A DNA stretch of 64,000 bases from Bradyrhizobium ivorense (GCF_900696085.1 NZ_CAADFC020000004.1:248001-312000); one strand, 5' to 3'; shown: positions 1 through 9,688, counted from the first letter of the stretch. Notes: generated by a model from the letters alone, not told the origin. Translations and numbers: made by a program.

Positions 1-264
1 GAGGCGCTGCGGCTGCGCCCGAACTTCGTCGACGCGCTCGACAGCCGCGGGCTGATGAACCTGAAGAGCGGGCAGAACAAGAACGCCATCGCCGATTTCG
101 ACGCCGCGCTGAAGATCAACCCGCGGCTGACGTCCTCGCTATACGGACGCGGCCTCGCCAAGAAGCGCAACGGCTCGGTCGCGGAAGGCGATCTCGACAT
201 TGCCAACGCCAAGGCGATGGACCCGAACATCGTCAAGGAGTTCGCCGATTACGGCGTCCAGTGA
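1..264 (+). CDS. TPR-repeat protein, C-terminal end (5' partial)
   Basis: The reading frame is open from base 1, so the gene begins before the window; 87 residues and a stop are visible. They contain roughly two tetratricopeptide repeats: small-residue/aromatic spacing of the type A-L-x-x-R-G-L and A-I-A-D-F-D-A-A-L-K-I-N-P, followed by a second helix pair ending K-A-M-D-P-N. TPR arrays are protein-protein interaction scaffolds. With only the tail present the partner and compartment cannot be told; the next gene downstream encodes an envelope protein, which is compatible with a periplasmic role but does not show it. Confidence 0.8.
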   Translation, partial: EALRLRPNFVDALDSRGLMNLKSGQNKNAIADFDAALKINPRLTSSLYGRGLAKKRNGSVAEGDLDIANAKAMDPNIVKEFADYGVQ

Positions 265-410
265 CGGGGATTGCAGCCTGCCCGCGTCGGCCTCGAACCA
301 CGGGCGGAATCCGGCGACTAAGCAGCAGAGGGTGCTTGCCGGAGCCCATAGCCGGCCATCGATTTCAGCGTGATTTGGAACCGCGCCGACCGCGCGCAGA
401 AGGGGCCGAC

Positions 411-1064
411 ATGTTCAAGCCGTCCGGAAAAGCCGCCATCCTTTCGATCGTGACCATCGGCGCCGCGCTGTCGCTTGGCATGGCGGCGGCCCGCGCCGGC
501 GACAACGTCACCGAGGATCAGATCCTCAGGGCACTGACGCCCGAGAAGAAGCCGCCACTGACCCGCGGCCTCTCCGTCGGCCCGCAGACCTCGCCCGGAC
601 TGAACGCCGACCAGGCCAAATTCGTGCAGAGCGTCCGCGGCCGCGCCACCCGCTCGCTGTCCTCGGCCGAACGCGAGGAGATCGCGACCATCGTCAAGGA
701 CAAGCCGAAGATCGATCTCGAGATCAACTTCGACTACAACTCCGCCGATATCAGCGCGAAATCGCTGCCCTCGGTGCAGGCGCTCGGCCGCGCCCTGACC
801 AACCCCGATTTGCAGGGCTCGACCTTCGTGGTCGCCGGCCACACCGATGCCGCCGGCGGCGAGGAATACAATCAGGGTCTTTCCGAGCGCCGCGCCGACG
901 CCATCAAGCGCTATCTGGTCGACAAATACGGCATCAACGGCACCGATCTCGTCACCGTCGGCTATGGCAAGAGCAAGCTGAAGGACCCGGCCCAGCCGCT
1001 GGCGGAGGTCAACCGCCGCGTGCAGGTCGTGAACATGGAAAACAAGGCCACCGCCGCCAAATGA
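411..1064 (+). CDS. OmpA-family peptidoglycan-binding protein
   Basis: A 217-residue exported protein. Residues 1-29 form a Sec signal peptide (basic start, hydrophobic core, A-x-A before the mature end). The OmpA C-terminal domain follows from about F107 (FDYNSADI), with the peptidoglycan-contact residues in place: T145-D146 in the GHTDAAG loop, the LSERRA helix, and the NRRVQV strand near residue 201. The family anchors the outer membrane to the cell wall. I chose ATG 411 because a purine-rich GAAGGGG lies just upstream and a signal peptide starts there; the frame is open 150 bases further upstream but that stretch does not look like protein. A strong hairpin terminator follows at 1108-1143. 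Confidence 0.88.
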   Translation: MFKPSGKAAILSIVTIGAALSLGMAAARAGDNVTEDQILRALTPEKKPPLTRGLSVGPQTSPGLNADQAKFVQSVRGRATRSLSSAEREEIATIVKDKPKIDLEINFDYNSADISAKSLPSVQALGRALTNPDLQGSTFVVAGHTDAAGGEEYNQGLSERRADAIKRYLVDKYGINGTDLVTVGYGKSKLKDPAQPLAEVNRRVQVVNMENKATAAK

Positions 1065-1107
1065 TGGCAAGCGATGGGCCATGGCATGCCGCGTTTTTGA
1101 GGTTACA

Positions 1108-1143
1108 ATGCGTCCCGCACCCCGGCGGGGCGCATTTGCTTTT
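1108..1143 (+). terminator. Rho-independent terminator after the OmpA-family gene
   Basis: An 11-bp stem, ATGCGTCCCGC at 1108-1118 pairing with 1125-1135 (one G-T wobble), a six-base loop, then TTGCTTTT. It lies 44 bases after the OmpA-family stop. Confidence 0.75.
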
Positions 1144-1191
1144 GGGCCGAGCCCGGAGGCAATTCCTGGTGACCCGCCGCACATGACGACA

Positions 1192-1232
1192 GAGCATGAT
1201 CCGGAACAATGGCACCCGGCGTCCACATGCTC
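1192..1232. repeat. Degenerate GAGCATG...CATGCTC dispersed repeat
   Basis: GAGCATGATCCGGA at 1192-1205 and CATGCTC at 1226-1232 form the ends of a short inverted repeat. The left half resembles the very common alphaproteobacterial intergenic element beginning AGCATGATCCGGAAAA; this recognition is from memory. The middle has diverged. Confidence 0.45.
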
Positions 1233-1334
1233 AAAGCAACAAGGTGGCGAGCGGGATGAGCCTTCGACGGGCGCTCATGGCGCGCCACGGTTCGGGATTA
1301 GCGTTCTGGATTCAAGTTCTGGATTGATGTGGCG

Positions 1335-2252
1335 ATGAATTTCTCCCAGTACCTCAAGCCCGCGCTTGGAACCGTCGTCTTTGTCGCCGTCGCGGTCGCC
1401 TATTACGCGTTCGAGCACCGCTCCCATCCGGAAGAGAAGGACACGCCGGGCCAGGCGCTGGTCGTGGTGACGAAGTCGACCAATGCCTGCTTCTCCGACA
1501 TGGTCCGCGTCACCGGCTTCATCGTGCCGCGGCGCGAGGCGCAGGTGAACGTCGACCAGGAAGGCTCCAAGGTTACCGACGTGCTGGTCCGCGAGGGCGA
1601 CACCGTCACCGAGAACCAGGAACTGGCGCGGCTCACGCCGCCGCCGCAGCAGGCCGCCCAGGGTAACGCCAAGCCGATTTCGCTGCGCGCGCCGGCGGCC
1701 GGCCTCGTCACCGAGGTGCGCACCGCAGCCGGCGCGCCGGCCTCCCCGCAGGCGCCCCCGATGTTCAAGATCTCGATCGGCAACGAGATCGAGCTCGACG
1801 CCGAGGTGCCGGGCTTCCAGCTTTTAAAACTCAATCCCGGCGCCACGGTGCGGATCAGCCGCGATGATGCACCCGACATGGTCGGCAAGGTACGCCAGAT
1901 CTCGCCGCAGATCGACCGCACCACGCAGCTCGGCCACGTCCGCATCTCGCTGAACAACAATCCGACGCTCAAGGTCGGGATGTTCGCGCGCGCCAATATC
2001 GACGCCAAGCGCTCCTGCGGCGTCGCGGTGCCGCGCACCGCGATCGACCGCCTGACCCTGCAGGTCGTGAAGGGCAACACGGTCGAGACCCGCCGTGTCC
2101 GCGTCGGGCTGACCTCGGACACCTCGACCGAAATCCTGGAAGGCCTCGACGTCGGCGAAATCGTCGTGGCCGACGCTGGCACCTCGCTGCATGACGGCGA
2201 CCAGATCAGGACCATGTTCGCCGACGAACTCGATCGCACTCGGTCACGGTAA
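1335..2252 (+). CDS. RND efflux periplasmic adaptor (membrane fusion protein)
   Basis: A 305-residue HlyD/AcrA-type adaptor, short for the family. It has an N-terminal membrane anchor (about residues 5-25), a lipoyl-like half motif (V-x-E-G-D-x-V-x-x-x-Q-x-L-A-R-L) near residue 90, a beta-barrel domain and a C-terminal membrane-proximal domain. It would link the inner-membrane pump encoded 12 bases downstream to an outer-membrane channel; no such channel gene is present here. ATG 1335 is chosen; an in-frame GTG at 1329 is possible. It is clearly paralogous to the adaptor at 25412, sharing the block C-F-x-x-x-x-x-V-T-G-F-x-x-P-R and the C-terminal CGVAVP...VETRRV blocks. Confidence 0.88.
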   Translation: MNFSQYLKPALGTVVFVAVAVAYYAFEHRSHPEEKDTPGQALVVVTKSTNACFSDMVRVTGFIVPRREAQVNVDQEGSKVTDVLVREGDTVTENQELARLTPPPQQAAQGNAKPISLRAPAAGLVTEVRTAAGAPASPQAPPMFKISIGNEIELDAEVPGFQLLKLNPGATVRISRDDAPDMVGKVRQISPQIDRTTQLGHVRISLNNNPTLKVGMFARANIDAKRSCGVAVPRTAIDRLTLQVVKGNTVETRRVRVGLTSDTSTEILEGLDVGEIVVADAGTSLHDGDQIRTMFADELDRTRSR

Positions 2253-2264
2253 TCGGAAACACCA

Positions 2265-5200
2265 ATGGCTTTGAACATTTCGGCATGGTCGATCCGGAAC
2301 CCGCTTCCCTCGATCGTCTTCTCGATCATCCTGCTGGTGCTGGGCTGGGTCTCCTTCACCAAGCTCGCGGTGACGCGGCTGCCGAGCGCCGACATCCCGG
2401 TGATCTCGGTCGCGGTCTCGCAGTTCGGCGCCGCGCCGTCGGAACTTGAATCGCAGGTCACCAAGACCATCGAGGACGGCGTCTCCGGCGTCGAGGGCGT
2501 GCGCCATATCTCGTCCTCGATCACCGACGGCCTTTCGGTCACCACCATCCAGTTCGCGCTGGAGACCAACACCGACCGCGCTCTCAACGACGTCAAGGAC
2601 GCCGTGACCCGGGTGCGCGCCAACCTGCCGCAGAACGTCACCGAGCCCTTGATCCAGCGCGTCGACGTGATCGGCCTGCCGATCGTGACCTATGCCGCGA
2701 TCTCGCCCGGCAAGACGCCGGAGCAGCTGTCCTATTTCGTCGACGACGTGGTCAAGCGCGCGCTGCAGGGCGTGCGCGGCGTCGCCCAGGTCGAGCGCAT
2801 CGGCGGTGTCGAGCGCGAGATCCTCGTCTCGCTCGATCCCGACAAACTGCAAGCGATGGGGCTCACCGCGGTCAATGTCAGCCAGATCCTGCGCGGCACC
2901 AATGTCGACGTCGCCGGCGGCCGCGCCGGGATCGGCAAGAACGAACAGGCGATCCGCACGCTGGCCGGCGCCAAGACGCTGAACGAGCTCGCAGGCACCA
3001 TGATCCCGCTGTTCGGCGGCGGCGAGGTCCGGCTCGACGATCTCGGCACCGTCACCGACACCATCGCCGACCGCCGCACCTTCGCCCGCTTCAACGGCGA
3101 GCCGGTGGTGGCGCTCGGCATCAAGCGCTCCAAGGGCGCCAGCGACGTGGTGGTCGCAGCCGCAGTGCAGAAGCGGATCGAGGCGCTGAAGGCGGCCTAT
3201 CCCGACGTCGACCTCAAGCTGATCGACACCTCGGTCGAGTTCACCAAGGGCAATTACGAGGCGGCGATCTCCACCCTGTTCGAGGGCGCGATCCTCGCCG
3301 TCATCATCGTGCTGTTGTTCCTGCGCGACATCAGGGCGACGATCATCGCTGCCGTGTCGCTGCCGCTGTCGATCTTCCCGGCGTTCTGGGCGATGGACCT
3401 GCTCGGCTTCTCGCTCAACCTGGTCTCCTTCCTCGCCATCACGCTGTCGACCGGCATCCTGGTCGACGACGCCATCGTCGAGATCGAGAACATCGTCCGC
3501 CACATGCGGATGGGCAAGACGCCCTACCGTGCCGCGCTCGAGGCTGCCGACGAGATCGGCCTCGCGGTGATCGCGATCTCGCTCACCATCATTGCGATCT
3601 TCGCGCCGGCGAGCTTCATGTCCGGTATCGCCGGCCAGTTCTTCAAGCAATTCGGCATCACCGTGTCGGTGCAGGTGTTCTTCTCGCTGCTCGCCGCGCG
3701 CTTCGTGACGCCGGTGCTCGCGGCGTATTTCCTCAAGCACCATGACCACGACGATCCGCCGCCCGGCCGCATCCTGCGCGGTTATCACAGCCTCGTCACC
3801 TGGTCAGTGAAGCACCACTACGTCACCGTGCTGATCGGCTTTGCGGTGTTCGCCGCGTCGATCTGGAGCATCACGCTGCTGCCGCAAGGCTTCCTGCCGG
3901 CGCAGGACACCGCGCGCTCGCTGCTGGCGATGGAGCTGCCGCCCGGCTCGCAGCTTGCCTATACCGAGAAGGTCACCGAGGAGATCGTGGCGCGGCTGCG
4001 CAAGCGGCCCGAGGTGAAGAGCGTGTTCGTCGACGGCGGCCGCGTGCCGCCGGGCACCCAGGAGGTCCGCCGCGCCGCGCTGATCATCAACTACACGCCG
4101 AAGGCCGACCGCAAGATCACCCAGCGCGCACTCGAGCTCTCGATCAGCAAGGAGCTCGAGAACGTTCCCGACATCCGCTACTGGTTCCTCGACGAGAACG
4201 GCCTGCGCGCGATCTCGCTGGTGGTCACCGGCACCGACAGCAACATCGTCAACAACGTCGCCAGCGAACTGGCGACGCAGATGAAGCGGATCCCGATCAT
4301 CGCCAACGTGATCTCGGAAACCGCGCTCGACCGGCCCGAGCTGCGTATCCGCCCGCGCGCCGAGCTTGCCGCAAGGCTCGGCGTCTCCACCGAGAGCCTG
4401 TCGCAGACCATTCGCGTCGCCACCATCGGCGACGTCGGCCCGGCGCTGGCGAAGTTCGACGCCGGCGACCGCCAGGTGCCGATCCGGGTCCAGCTCGAGG
4501 ACAGCGCGCGCAGCGACCTGCAGATGCTGGAGCAGTTGCGGGTGCCGCTCGGCCAGCGCGGCGAACGCGGCGGCGTGCCGCTCTCCGTCGTCGCCGACAT
4601 CCAGCTCGACCAGGGACCGACCAGCATCAACCGCTACGACCGCGAGCGGCAGGCCACCGTCGCCGCCGACCTCGTCGGCACCGCCGCGCTCGGCGACGCC
4701 ACCAAGCTGATCTACGACCTGCCGGTGATGAAGAGCCTGCCCAAGGGCGTCAAGGTCTCACCGTCCGGCGATGCCGAAAGCCTTGCCGAACTGTCGGACG
4801 GCTTTGCCACCGCGATCACCGCCGGCCTGATGATGGTCTATGCGGTGCTGGTGCTGCTGTTCGGCACCTTCCTGCAGCCGATCACCATCCTGTTCTCGCT
4901 GCCGCTATCGATCGGCGGCGCGATCGGCGCGCTGCTGCTCACCGGCAAGCAGCTCACCACGCCGGTGTGGATCGGCATCCTGATGCTGATGGGCATCGTC
5001 ACCAAGAACGCCATCATGCTGGTGGAGTTCGCGATCGAGGCGATCCGCGACGGCAAGACCCGCGAGGACGCGATGATCGACGCCGGCATGAAGCGGGCGC
5101 GTCCGATCGTGATGACCACGATCGCGATGGTCGCGGGCATGATGCCGTCGGCGCTCGCGTTCGGCGCGGGCGGCGAATTCCGCTCGCCGATGGCGCTCGC

Positions 5201-5411
5201 GGTGATCGGCGGCCTCTTGTTCTCGACGGTGCTGTCGCTGGTGTTCGTGCCGGCAATGTTCATGGTGATGGACGACATCGGCAATCTGTTCTGGCGCTTC
5301 GGCAGGCGCCTCGTGGTCTCGCACGCCGACCACGAGCTGACGCCGAACGAACAGCATGGCCGGCCATCGGCCAAGGGCCCGCCGTCGACAATGTCACCTG
5401 CGGCGGAGTGA
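2265..5411 (+). CDS. RND efflux transporter permease (AcrB/MexF superfamily)
   Basis: A 1048-residue proton-driven pump with the standard RND layout: TM1 at about residues 12-32, a large periplasmic porter loop, TM2-6, a second loop, and TM7-12. The proton-relay residues are present: D401-D402 in TM4 (GILVDDAIVEIEN) and K914 in TM10 (MGIVTKNAIMLVEF). Length matches the family. It follows the adaptor gene by 12 bases, so the two form an operon. The substrate cannot be read from sequence; the family exports drugs, solvents or lipophilic compounds. The C-terminal 40 residues after TM12 are polar. Confidence 0.95.
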   Translation: MALNISAWSIRNPLPSIVFSIILLVLGWVSFTKLAVTRLPSADIPVISVAVSQFGAAPSELESQVTKTIEDGVSGVEGVRHISSSITDGLSVTTIQFALETNTDRALNDVKDAVTRVRANLPQNVTEPLIQRVDVIGLPIVTYAAISPGKTPEQLSYFVDDVVKRALQGVRGVAQVERIGGVEREILVSLDPDKLQAMGLTAVNVSQILRGTNVDVAGGRAGIGKNEQAIRTLAGAKTLNELAGTMIPLFGGGEVRLDDLGTVTDTIADRRTFARFNGEPVVALGIKRSKGASDVVVAAAVQKRIEALKAAYPDVDLKLIDTSVEFTKGNYEAAISTLFEGAILAVIIVLLFLRDIRATIIAAVSLPLSIFPAFWAMDLLGFSLNLVSFLAITLSTGILVDDAIVEIENIVRHMRMGKTPYRAALEAADEIGLAVIAISLTIIAIFAPASFMSGIAGQFFKQFGITVSVQVFFSLLAARFVTPVLAAYFLKHHDHDDPPPGRILRGYHSLVTWSVKHHYVTVLIGFAVFAASIWSITLLPQGFLPAQDTARSLLAMELPPGSQLAYTEKVTEEIVARLRKRPEVKSVFVDGGRVPPGTQEVRRAALIINYTPKADRKITQRALELSISKELENVPDIRYWFLDENGLRAISLVVTGTDSNIVNNVASELATQMKRIPIIANVISETALDRPELRIRPRAELAARLGVSTESLSQTIRVATIGDVGPALAKFDAGDRQVPIRVQLEDSARSDLQMLEQLRVPLGQRGERGGVPLSVVADIQLDQGPTSINRYDRERQATVAADLVGTAALGDATKLIYDLPVMKSLPKGVKVSPSGDAESLAELSDGFATAITAGLMMVYAVLVLLFGTFLQPITILFSLPLSIGGAIGALLLTGKQLTTPVWIGILMLMGIVTKNAIMLVEFAIEAIRDGKTREDAMIDAGMKRARPIVMTTIAMVAGMMPSALAFGAGGEFRSPMALAVIGGLLFSTVLSLVFVPAMFMVMDDIGNLFWRFGRRLVVSHADHELTPNEQHGRPSAKGPPSTMSPAAE

Positions 5412-5492
5412 GCCGGACATGCACGCGATCACCCGGGCTGCGCAGAGCGGCGCAGCTCCCAGGTATTCAGCGATGAATTCGCGGGACCAAGC

Positions 5493-6128
5493 TCAGTACA
5501 GCCTGGTGCGATAGGCCTCTTCCATCGCCTTCTCGGCGACTTCGACCTCGATCGCGGCGGTCTGTTCGGCGATGATCCGGCCAAGCGTCGGAAAGCTGCT
5601 GCGCTCGACCTGCGAGGCAGGATTCCATAGCTTCGAGCGCATCAGCGCCTTGCCGCAATGGAAGTAGATTTCATCGACATGCACCTTGAGGCCGATGACC
5701 GGCGTGACGTTCTGCACCGTCAGCGGCGTCAGCAGATCCGCCTCCTGCGAGATTTCGGCCCGCCCGTTGACGCGCAGCGTCTCGTTGATACCGGGCACCA
5801 TGAAGATCAGGCCGATTCCCGGCGAGGCCAGGATGTTGGCGAACGTATCGACCCGGTTGTTGCCGCGGCGGTCCGGGATCAGCAGCGTCTTGTCGTCGAT
5901 CACGGCAACGAAACCCGGCGCGTCGCCGCGCGGGCTGGCATCGGCATGACCCTTGCCGTCGCTGGAGGCGATGACGAGGAATGGCGACAGCGCGATGAAG
6001 TCGCGGCAGAACTTGTCGAGATGGTGGAGGACCTTCTTCTCCGCCAGCGGGCTGACTTGCCCGAAATGCGTGCGCAGATCGTCCTGCGACCTGACCGGCG
6101 GCCTGCCGCCCGCGACATGTTCGTTCAT
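5493..6128 (-). CDS. Pyridoxamine 5'-phosphate oxidase-like flavin protein (MSMEG_1061 type)
   Basis: A 211-residue protein with the split-barrel PPOX fold: the strand F-I-A-L-S-P-F-L-V-I-A-S-S, then G-x-x-D-A-S-P-R-G-D-A-P-G-F, L-L-I-P-D-R-R-G-N-N-R, and an N-I-x-x-x-P-x-I-G-L-I-F-x-x-P-G-x-x-E-T-L-R-V-N-G block that is diagnostic for this subfamily. Members bind FMN or F420 and reduce small molecules; the substrate is unknown. It starts 25 bases after the ABC ATPase gene on the same strand, so it is probably the last gene of that transport operon and may act on the imported compound. It faces the RND gene tail to tail. Confidence 0.85.
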   Translation of the reverse strand: MNEHVAGGRPPVRSQDDLRTHFGQVSPLAEKKVLHHLDKFCRDFIALSPFLVIASSDGKGHADASPRGDAPGFVAVIDDKTLLIPDRRGNNRVDTFANILASPGIGLIFMVPGINETLRVNGRAEISQEADLLTPLTVQNVTPVIGLKVHVDEIYFHCGKALMRSKLWNPASQVERSSFPTLGRIIAEQTAAIEVEVAEKAMEEAYRTRLY

Positions 6129-6153
6129 AACGCGCCTCCCTGGTGTTATCGGT

Positions 6154-7857
6154 CTACATCTTCAGCGCGTCGCGCTGGACGCGGTCGTCGAATTCGGATG
6201 CATTGCCGGCCGCGAAGCCGGGCTGATCGAAGAACGCGCGGCCGGGGATCGCGTCGAGCAGGTCGCGAGTATAGGCCTGGCGCGGCGCGGTGAAAACCTC
6301 GGCGGTCGAGCCCTCCTCGACGATGCGTCCCTTCTGCAGGACGATGACGCGGTCGGCGATCTCGGCGGCGATGCGCAGATCGTGGGTGATGAAGATCATG
6401 GCGAGGCGCATCTCCTGGCGCAGTTCGGCCAGCAGCGCCAGCACCTGCGCCTGCACCGAGACGTCGAGCGCCGACACCGCCTCGTCGGCGATCAGGACTC
6501 GCGGCTTGAGCGCGAGCGCCCGCGCGATACAGATGCGCTGGCGCTGGCCGCCGGAGAATTCGTGCGGATAGCGATCCGCTGTGGTTTCAGACAATCCGAC
6601 CCGCACCAGCAGCCGTTTCGCCAGCGCCATCGCGTCGGTGCGGGACATGCCATAGGCCATCGGTCCACGCGCGATGGCGTCGCCGACCTTCTGGCGGGGA
6701 TCGAGGCTCGCGAACGGATCCTGGAACACGATCTGGAGCTGCCGCCGGGCCTGGCGCAGCGCTTCGCCGCGCAGCTGCCGGAGATCGGCGCCGCCAAAGC
6801 GGATGGCGCCGGCGTCGGGCTCGGTGAGCCGCATGATCATGCGCCCGAGCGTCGACTTGCCCGAGCCGGATTCGCCGACCACCGCAAGCGTCTCGCACTC
6901 GTGCAGCGTCAGCGAAACGCCGTCGGCGGCAACCACCTCGCGCGCCGGCTGCAGCCAGCCGCGCTTGACCCGAAAAGTCTTCTGCAACCCGACGACCTCG
7001 AGCAGCGGTTCGGGGCGGGCGATGGTGCCATGAATGTCGGCGAGACGCGCCTTCGGCACCGCATCGATCAGTTCGCGGGTGTAGGCCGCCTTGGGATGGC
7101 GGAGCACCTCGCTGGCGGGGCCCTGCTCGACCACCTTGCCGTGGCGCAGCACCACGACGCGGTGGGCGACGTCGGCGACGACGCCGAAATCATGGGTGAT
7201 CAGCAGGACGCCCATGCCGCGCTCGCGCCTGAGGTCCCCGATCAGGCGCAGGATCTGGCGCTGGGTCGTGACATCGAGCGCGGTGGTCGGCTCGTCGGCA
7301 ATCAGGAGCGCGGGCCGGTTGGCCATCGCCATCGCGATCATCACGCGCTGGCGCTGGCCGCCGGAAAGCTCGAACGGAAAACTTCGTTCCAGCAGTTGCG
7401 GATTCGGCAGGCCAACCTGCGTCAGCAGCGTCTGGACACGCGCCTGGACCTCGGCCGCCGACGGCACCGGCTGCTGGTGGGCGAGAATCATCTCCTCGAT
7501 CTGCTTGCCGACGCGCTTGAGCGGATTGAGCGAGGACAGCGGCTCCTGGAAAATCATCGCGGCCTTGCCGCCGCGCAGCCTCCGCAGTCCACGGCCGTCG
7601 AGCTGCGCTGGATTCTCTTCCGCAACCGTCACGGCGCCGGCCACGATGCCGACGCCCCGCGGCAGCAGCGACAGCACCGCGTGGGCGATCATCGATTTGC
7701 CGGAACCGGATTCCCCGACCAGGCAGACCACCTCGTTCCGCTTGATCGCGAAGGAGACGTTCTCGACCGCGAGCTCGCGATCGCCGCCCTTGGGCAGCGC
7801 AATCGAAAGGCTCTCGACCGCAAGCACCGGTGTGTCGATCTGCGCGGCTTCACTCAT
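6154..7857 (-). CDS. Peptide/nickel-type ABC transporter, fused double ATPase (DppD-DppF like)
   Basis: A 567-residue protein made of two ABC ATPase domains in tandem. Each half has a Walker A GESGSGKS, a signature (LSGGQRQR in the first, FSGGQRQR in the second) and a Walker B followed by DEP or DEA. Each ends in the oligopeptide-type C-terminal extension. In many peptide importers these are two genes; here one chain supplies both ATPases. The start is ATG 7857, which overlaps the stop of the upstream permease by four bases (ATGA). The open frame running to 8172 is only the permease gene read in another frame. Confidence 0.93.
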   Translation of the reverse strand: MSEAAQIDTPVLAVESLSIALPKGGDRELAVENVSFAIKRNEVVCLVGESGSGKSMIAHAVLSLLPRGVGIVAGAVTVAEENPAQLDGRGLRRLRGGKAAMIFQEPLSSLNPLKRVGKQIEEMILAHQQPVPSAAEVQARVQTLLTQVGLPNPQLLERSFPFELSGGQRQRVMIAMAMANRPALLIADEPTTALDVTTQRQILRLIGDLRRERGMGVLLITHDFGVVADVAHRVVVLRHGKVVEQGPASEVLRHPKAAYTRELIDAVPKARLADIHGTIARPEPLLEVVGLQKTFRVKRGWLQPAREVVAADGVSLTLHECETLAVVGESGSGKSTLGRMIMRLTEPDAGAIRFGGADLRQLRGEALRQARRQLQIVFQDPFASLDPRQKVGDAIARGPMAYGMSRTDAMALAKRLLVRVGLSETTADRYPHEFSGGQRQRICIARALALKPRVLIADEAVSALDVSVQAQVLALLAELRQEMRLAMIFITHDLRIAAEIADRVIVLQKGRIVEEGSTAEVFTAPRQAYTRDLLDAIPGRAFFDQPGFAAGNASEFDDRVQRDALKM

Positions 7858-8690
7858 GACCGGCGCCTCAAGACGCGCGGATTCAGGACATCGGACAGTC
7901 CCTCGCCAAACAGGTTGATCGCCAGCACGGTGATCAGGATGGCGAGCCCGGGAAACACGCTCATCCACCAGGCGTTGCGGATCACGGTGCGTCCCGCGCC
8001 GATCATGAATCCCCAGGACATCAGATTGGGATCGCCGAGTCCCATGAAGGACAACGCGCTTTCCAGCAGGATCGCGGTCGCGACCGTCAGTGACGTGACC
8101 ACCAGGATCGGCGAGATCGCGTTCGGCAGGATGTGGCCAAGCACGATGCGCCAGGTGCGCTCGCCCTGGCACAGCGCCGCCTCGACGAATTCACGATGCC
8201 GCAGGCGGAGGAATTCGGCGCGGGTGAGCCGCGCCAGCGGCGGCCAGCTCACGGCGCCGATCGTCAGGATGATCGTCAGCAGCGACGGATTGAAGGTCGC
8301 GACCAGCAGGATCGCCAGCACGAAGGCTGGAATGGTCTGGAACAGTTCCGTCATCCGCATCAGCACCAGATCGACCTTGCCGCCGAAATAGCCCGACATC
8401 GCGCCGATGACGACGCCGATCGCCATCGCGGCGAGCGCGGACGCGATGCCGATCAGCAGCGAGACGCGGGCCCCGTGGGCGACGCCCGCCGCGACGTCGC
8501 GGCCGAGCGTATCGCCGCCGAGCCACAAGCCGTCCTCGCCGGGCGGCGTGAACGGCGCGCCGACCATCTCCCAGGGCGAGACCGGAAACAGCTTCGGCGC
8601 GATGATCGCGACGATGACGATGACGAGCAGCAGCACCAGCCCGATCATTCCGCTCGGATGGCGCAGGAAGGCGCGCACCGTGTCCATCAT
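7854..8690 (-). CDS. ABC transporter permease (DppC/OppC family)
   Basis: A 278-residue inner-membrane permease with six predicted membrane spans. TM1 starts near residue 13 and is followed by a periplasmic stretch with the family motif H-x-L-G-T-D-x-x-G-R-D (here WLGGDTLGRDVAAGV). The cytoplasmic coupling loop reads E-A-A-L-C-Q-G-E, a variant of the usual EAA loop, with G-x-x-x-x-R-I-V-L-G-H-I-L-P-N after it. It pairs with the permease encoded upstream. ATG 8690 overlaps the stop of that gene by four bases, so translation is coupled. Confidence 0.92.
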   Translation of the reverse strand: MMDTVRAFLRHPSGMIGLVLLLVIVIVAIIAPKLFPVSPWEMVGAPFTPPGEDGLWLGGDTLGRDVAAGVAHGARVSLLIGIASALAAMAIGVVIGAMSGYFGGKVDLVLMRMTELFQTIPAFVLAILLVATFNPSLLTIILTIGAVSWPPLARLTRAEFLRLRHREFVEAALCQGERTWRIVLGHILPNAISPILVVTSLTVATAILLESALSFMGLGDPNLMSWGFMIGAGRTVIRNAWWMSVFPGLAILITVLAINLFGEGLSDVLNPRVLRRRS

Positions 8691-9688
8691 GCCGCCCCCG
8701 TGGTCATGCGCGGATCGATCAGGCGGTAGACCAGGTCGGTCAGGAGATTGAGCGCGATCACCACGATCGACAGGATCAGGAAGATCCCGAGCAGGACGGG
8801 ATAGTCCCGCTGCAGCAGCGCCTCGAAGGTGAGGCGGCCGAGTCCGGGCCACGCAAACACCGTCTCGATGACGACGGCACCGCCGACCAGCGCACCGGCC
8901 TGCATGCCGGCGACGGTGACAACCGGTACCAGCGCATTGCGCAGCATGTGGCCGACGACGATGCGCGGGCCGGACAAACCCTTGGCGCGCGCGGTCTTGA
9001 TGAAATCCTGCTGGGCGACCTCGATGATCGAGGAGCGCATCAGCCGGGCATAGATCGCCAGGTAGATCGCCGCCAGCGAGACGACCGGCATGATCATGTG
9101 CTTCATGATGTCGAGCGCATGTTGAAGCGGCGAGAGCTGGACATTGATGGTCTCGTAGCCGAACGGCGGCAGCCAGCCGAGCGTGACCGAGAACACCAGC
9201 ACCAGCATCAGGCCGAGCCAGAACACCGGCGTCGCATAGAGCACGAGCGAGAGCACGGTGAAGACCGTATCGAGCACGCTGCCGGCCGCGAGCCCCGCCA
9301 ATGCGCCGAGCGTCGTGCCGATCAGGAGTGCCAGACAGAACGCCGTCACTGTCAACAGCAGCGTCGCCGGGAGCCGCTCGAGGATGAGGTCGACGACGGG
9401 CCTGCGCTGGCGATAGGAGTAGCCGAGATCGAGCTTGATGACACGGCCGAGATGGCTGGCAAGCTGCACGAGATACGGCTTGTCGAGGCCATACTCCTTG
9501 CGCAGATCGTTCAGCAGCTTTGGATCGGCGGCGCCCGATTGCCCGGCCATGACCTGGGCCGGATCGCCGGGCGCGGCCCGCACCAGCACGAAATTGAACG
9601 TCGCAATGACGAGGATCACGGCGACCAGCTGGGCGATGCGGCTGATCGCCTGCAGCCCGACGGCGGCGAGGCTCCCGAGCCGGATCAC
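8687..9688 (-). CDS. ABC transporter permease (DppB/OppB family)
   Basis: A 333-residue permease with six spans. The N-terminal V-x-x-A-P-G-D-P motif after TM1 and the LRxxYGLDxP segment are typical of DppB/OppB/NikB proteins. The EAA-type loop reads T-A-R-A-K-G-L-S-G-P-R-I-V-V-G-H-M-L-R-N. It forms the membrane channel with the next permease. The gene overlaps the stop of the binding-protein gene by four bases (9685-9688), continuing the unbroken chain of ATGA overlaps through this operon. Confidence 0.93.
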   Translation of the reverse strand: MIRLGSLAAVGLQAISRIAQLVAVILVIATFNFVLVRAAPGDPAQVMAGQSGAADPKLLNDLRKEYGLDKPYLVQLASHLGRVIKLDLGYSYRQRRPVVDLILERLPATLLLTVTAFCLALLIGTTLGALAGLAAGSVLDTVFTVLSLVLYATPVFWLGLMLVLVFSVTLGWLPPFGYETINVQLSPLQHALDIMKHMIMPVVSLAAIYLAIYARLMRSSIIEVAQQDFIKTARAKGLSGPRIVVGHMLRNALVPVVTVAGMQAGALVGGAVVIETVFAWPGLGRLTFEALLQRDYPVLLGIFLILSIVVIALNLLTDLVYRLIDPRMTTGAA

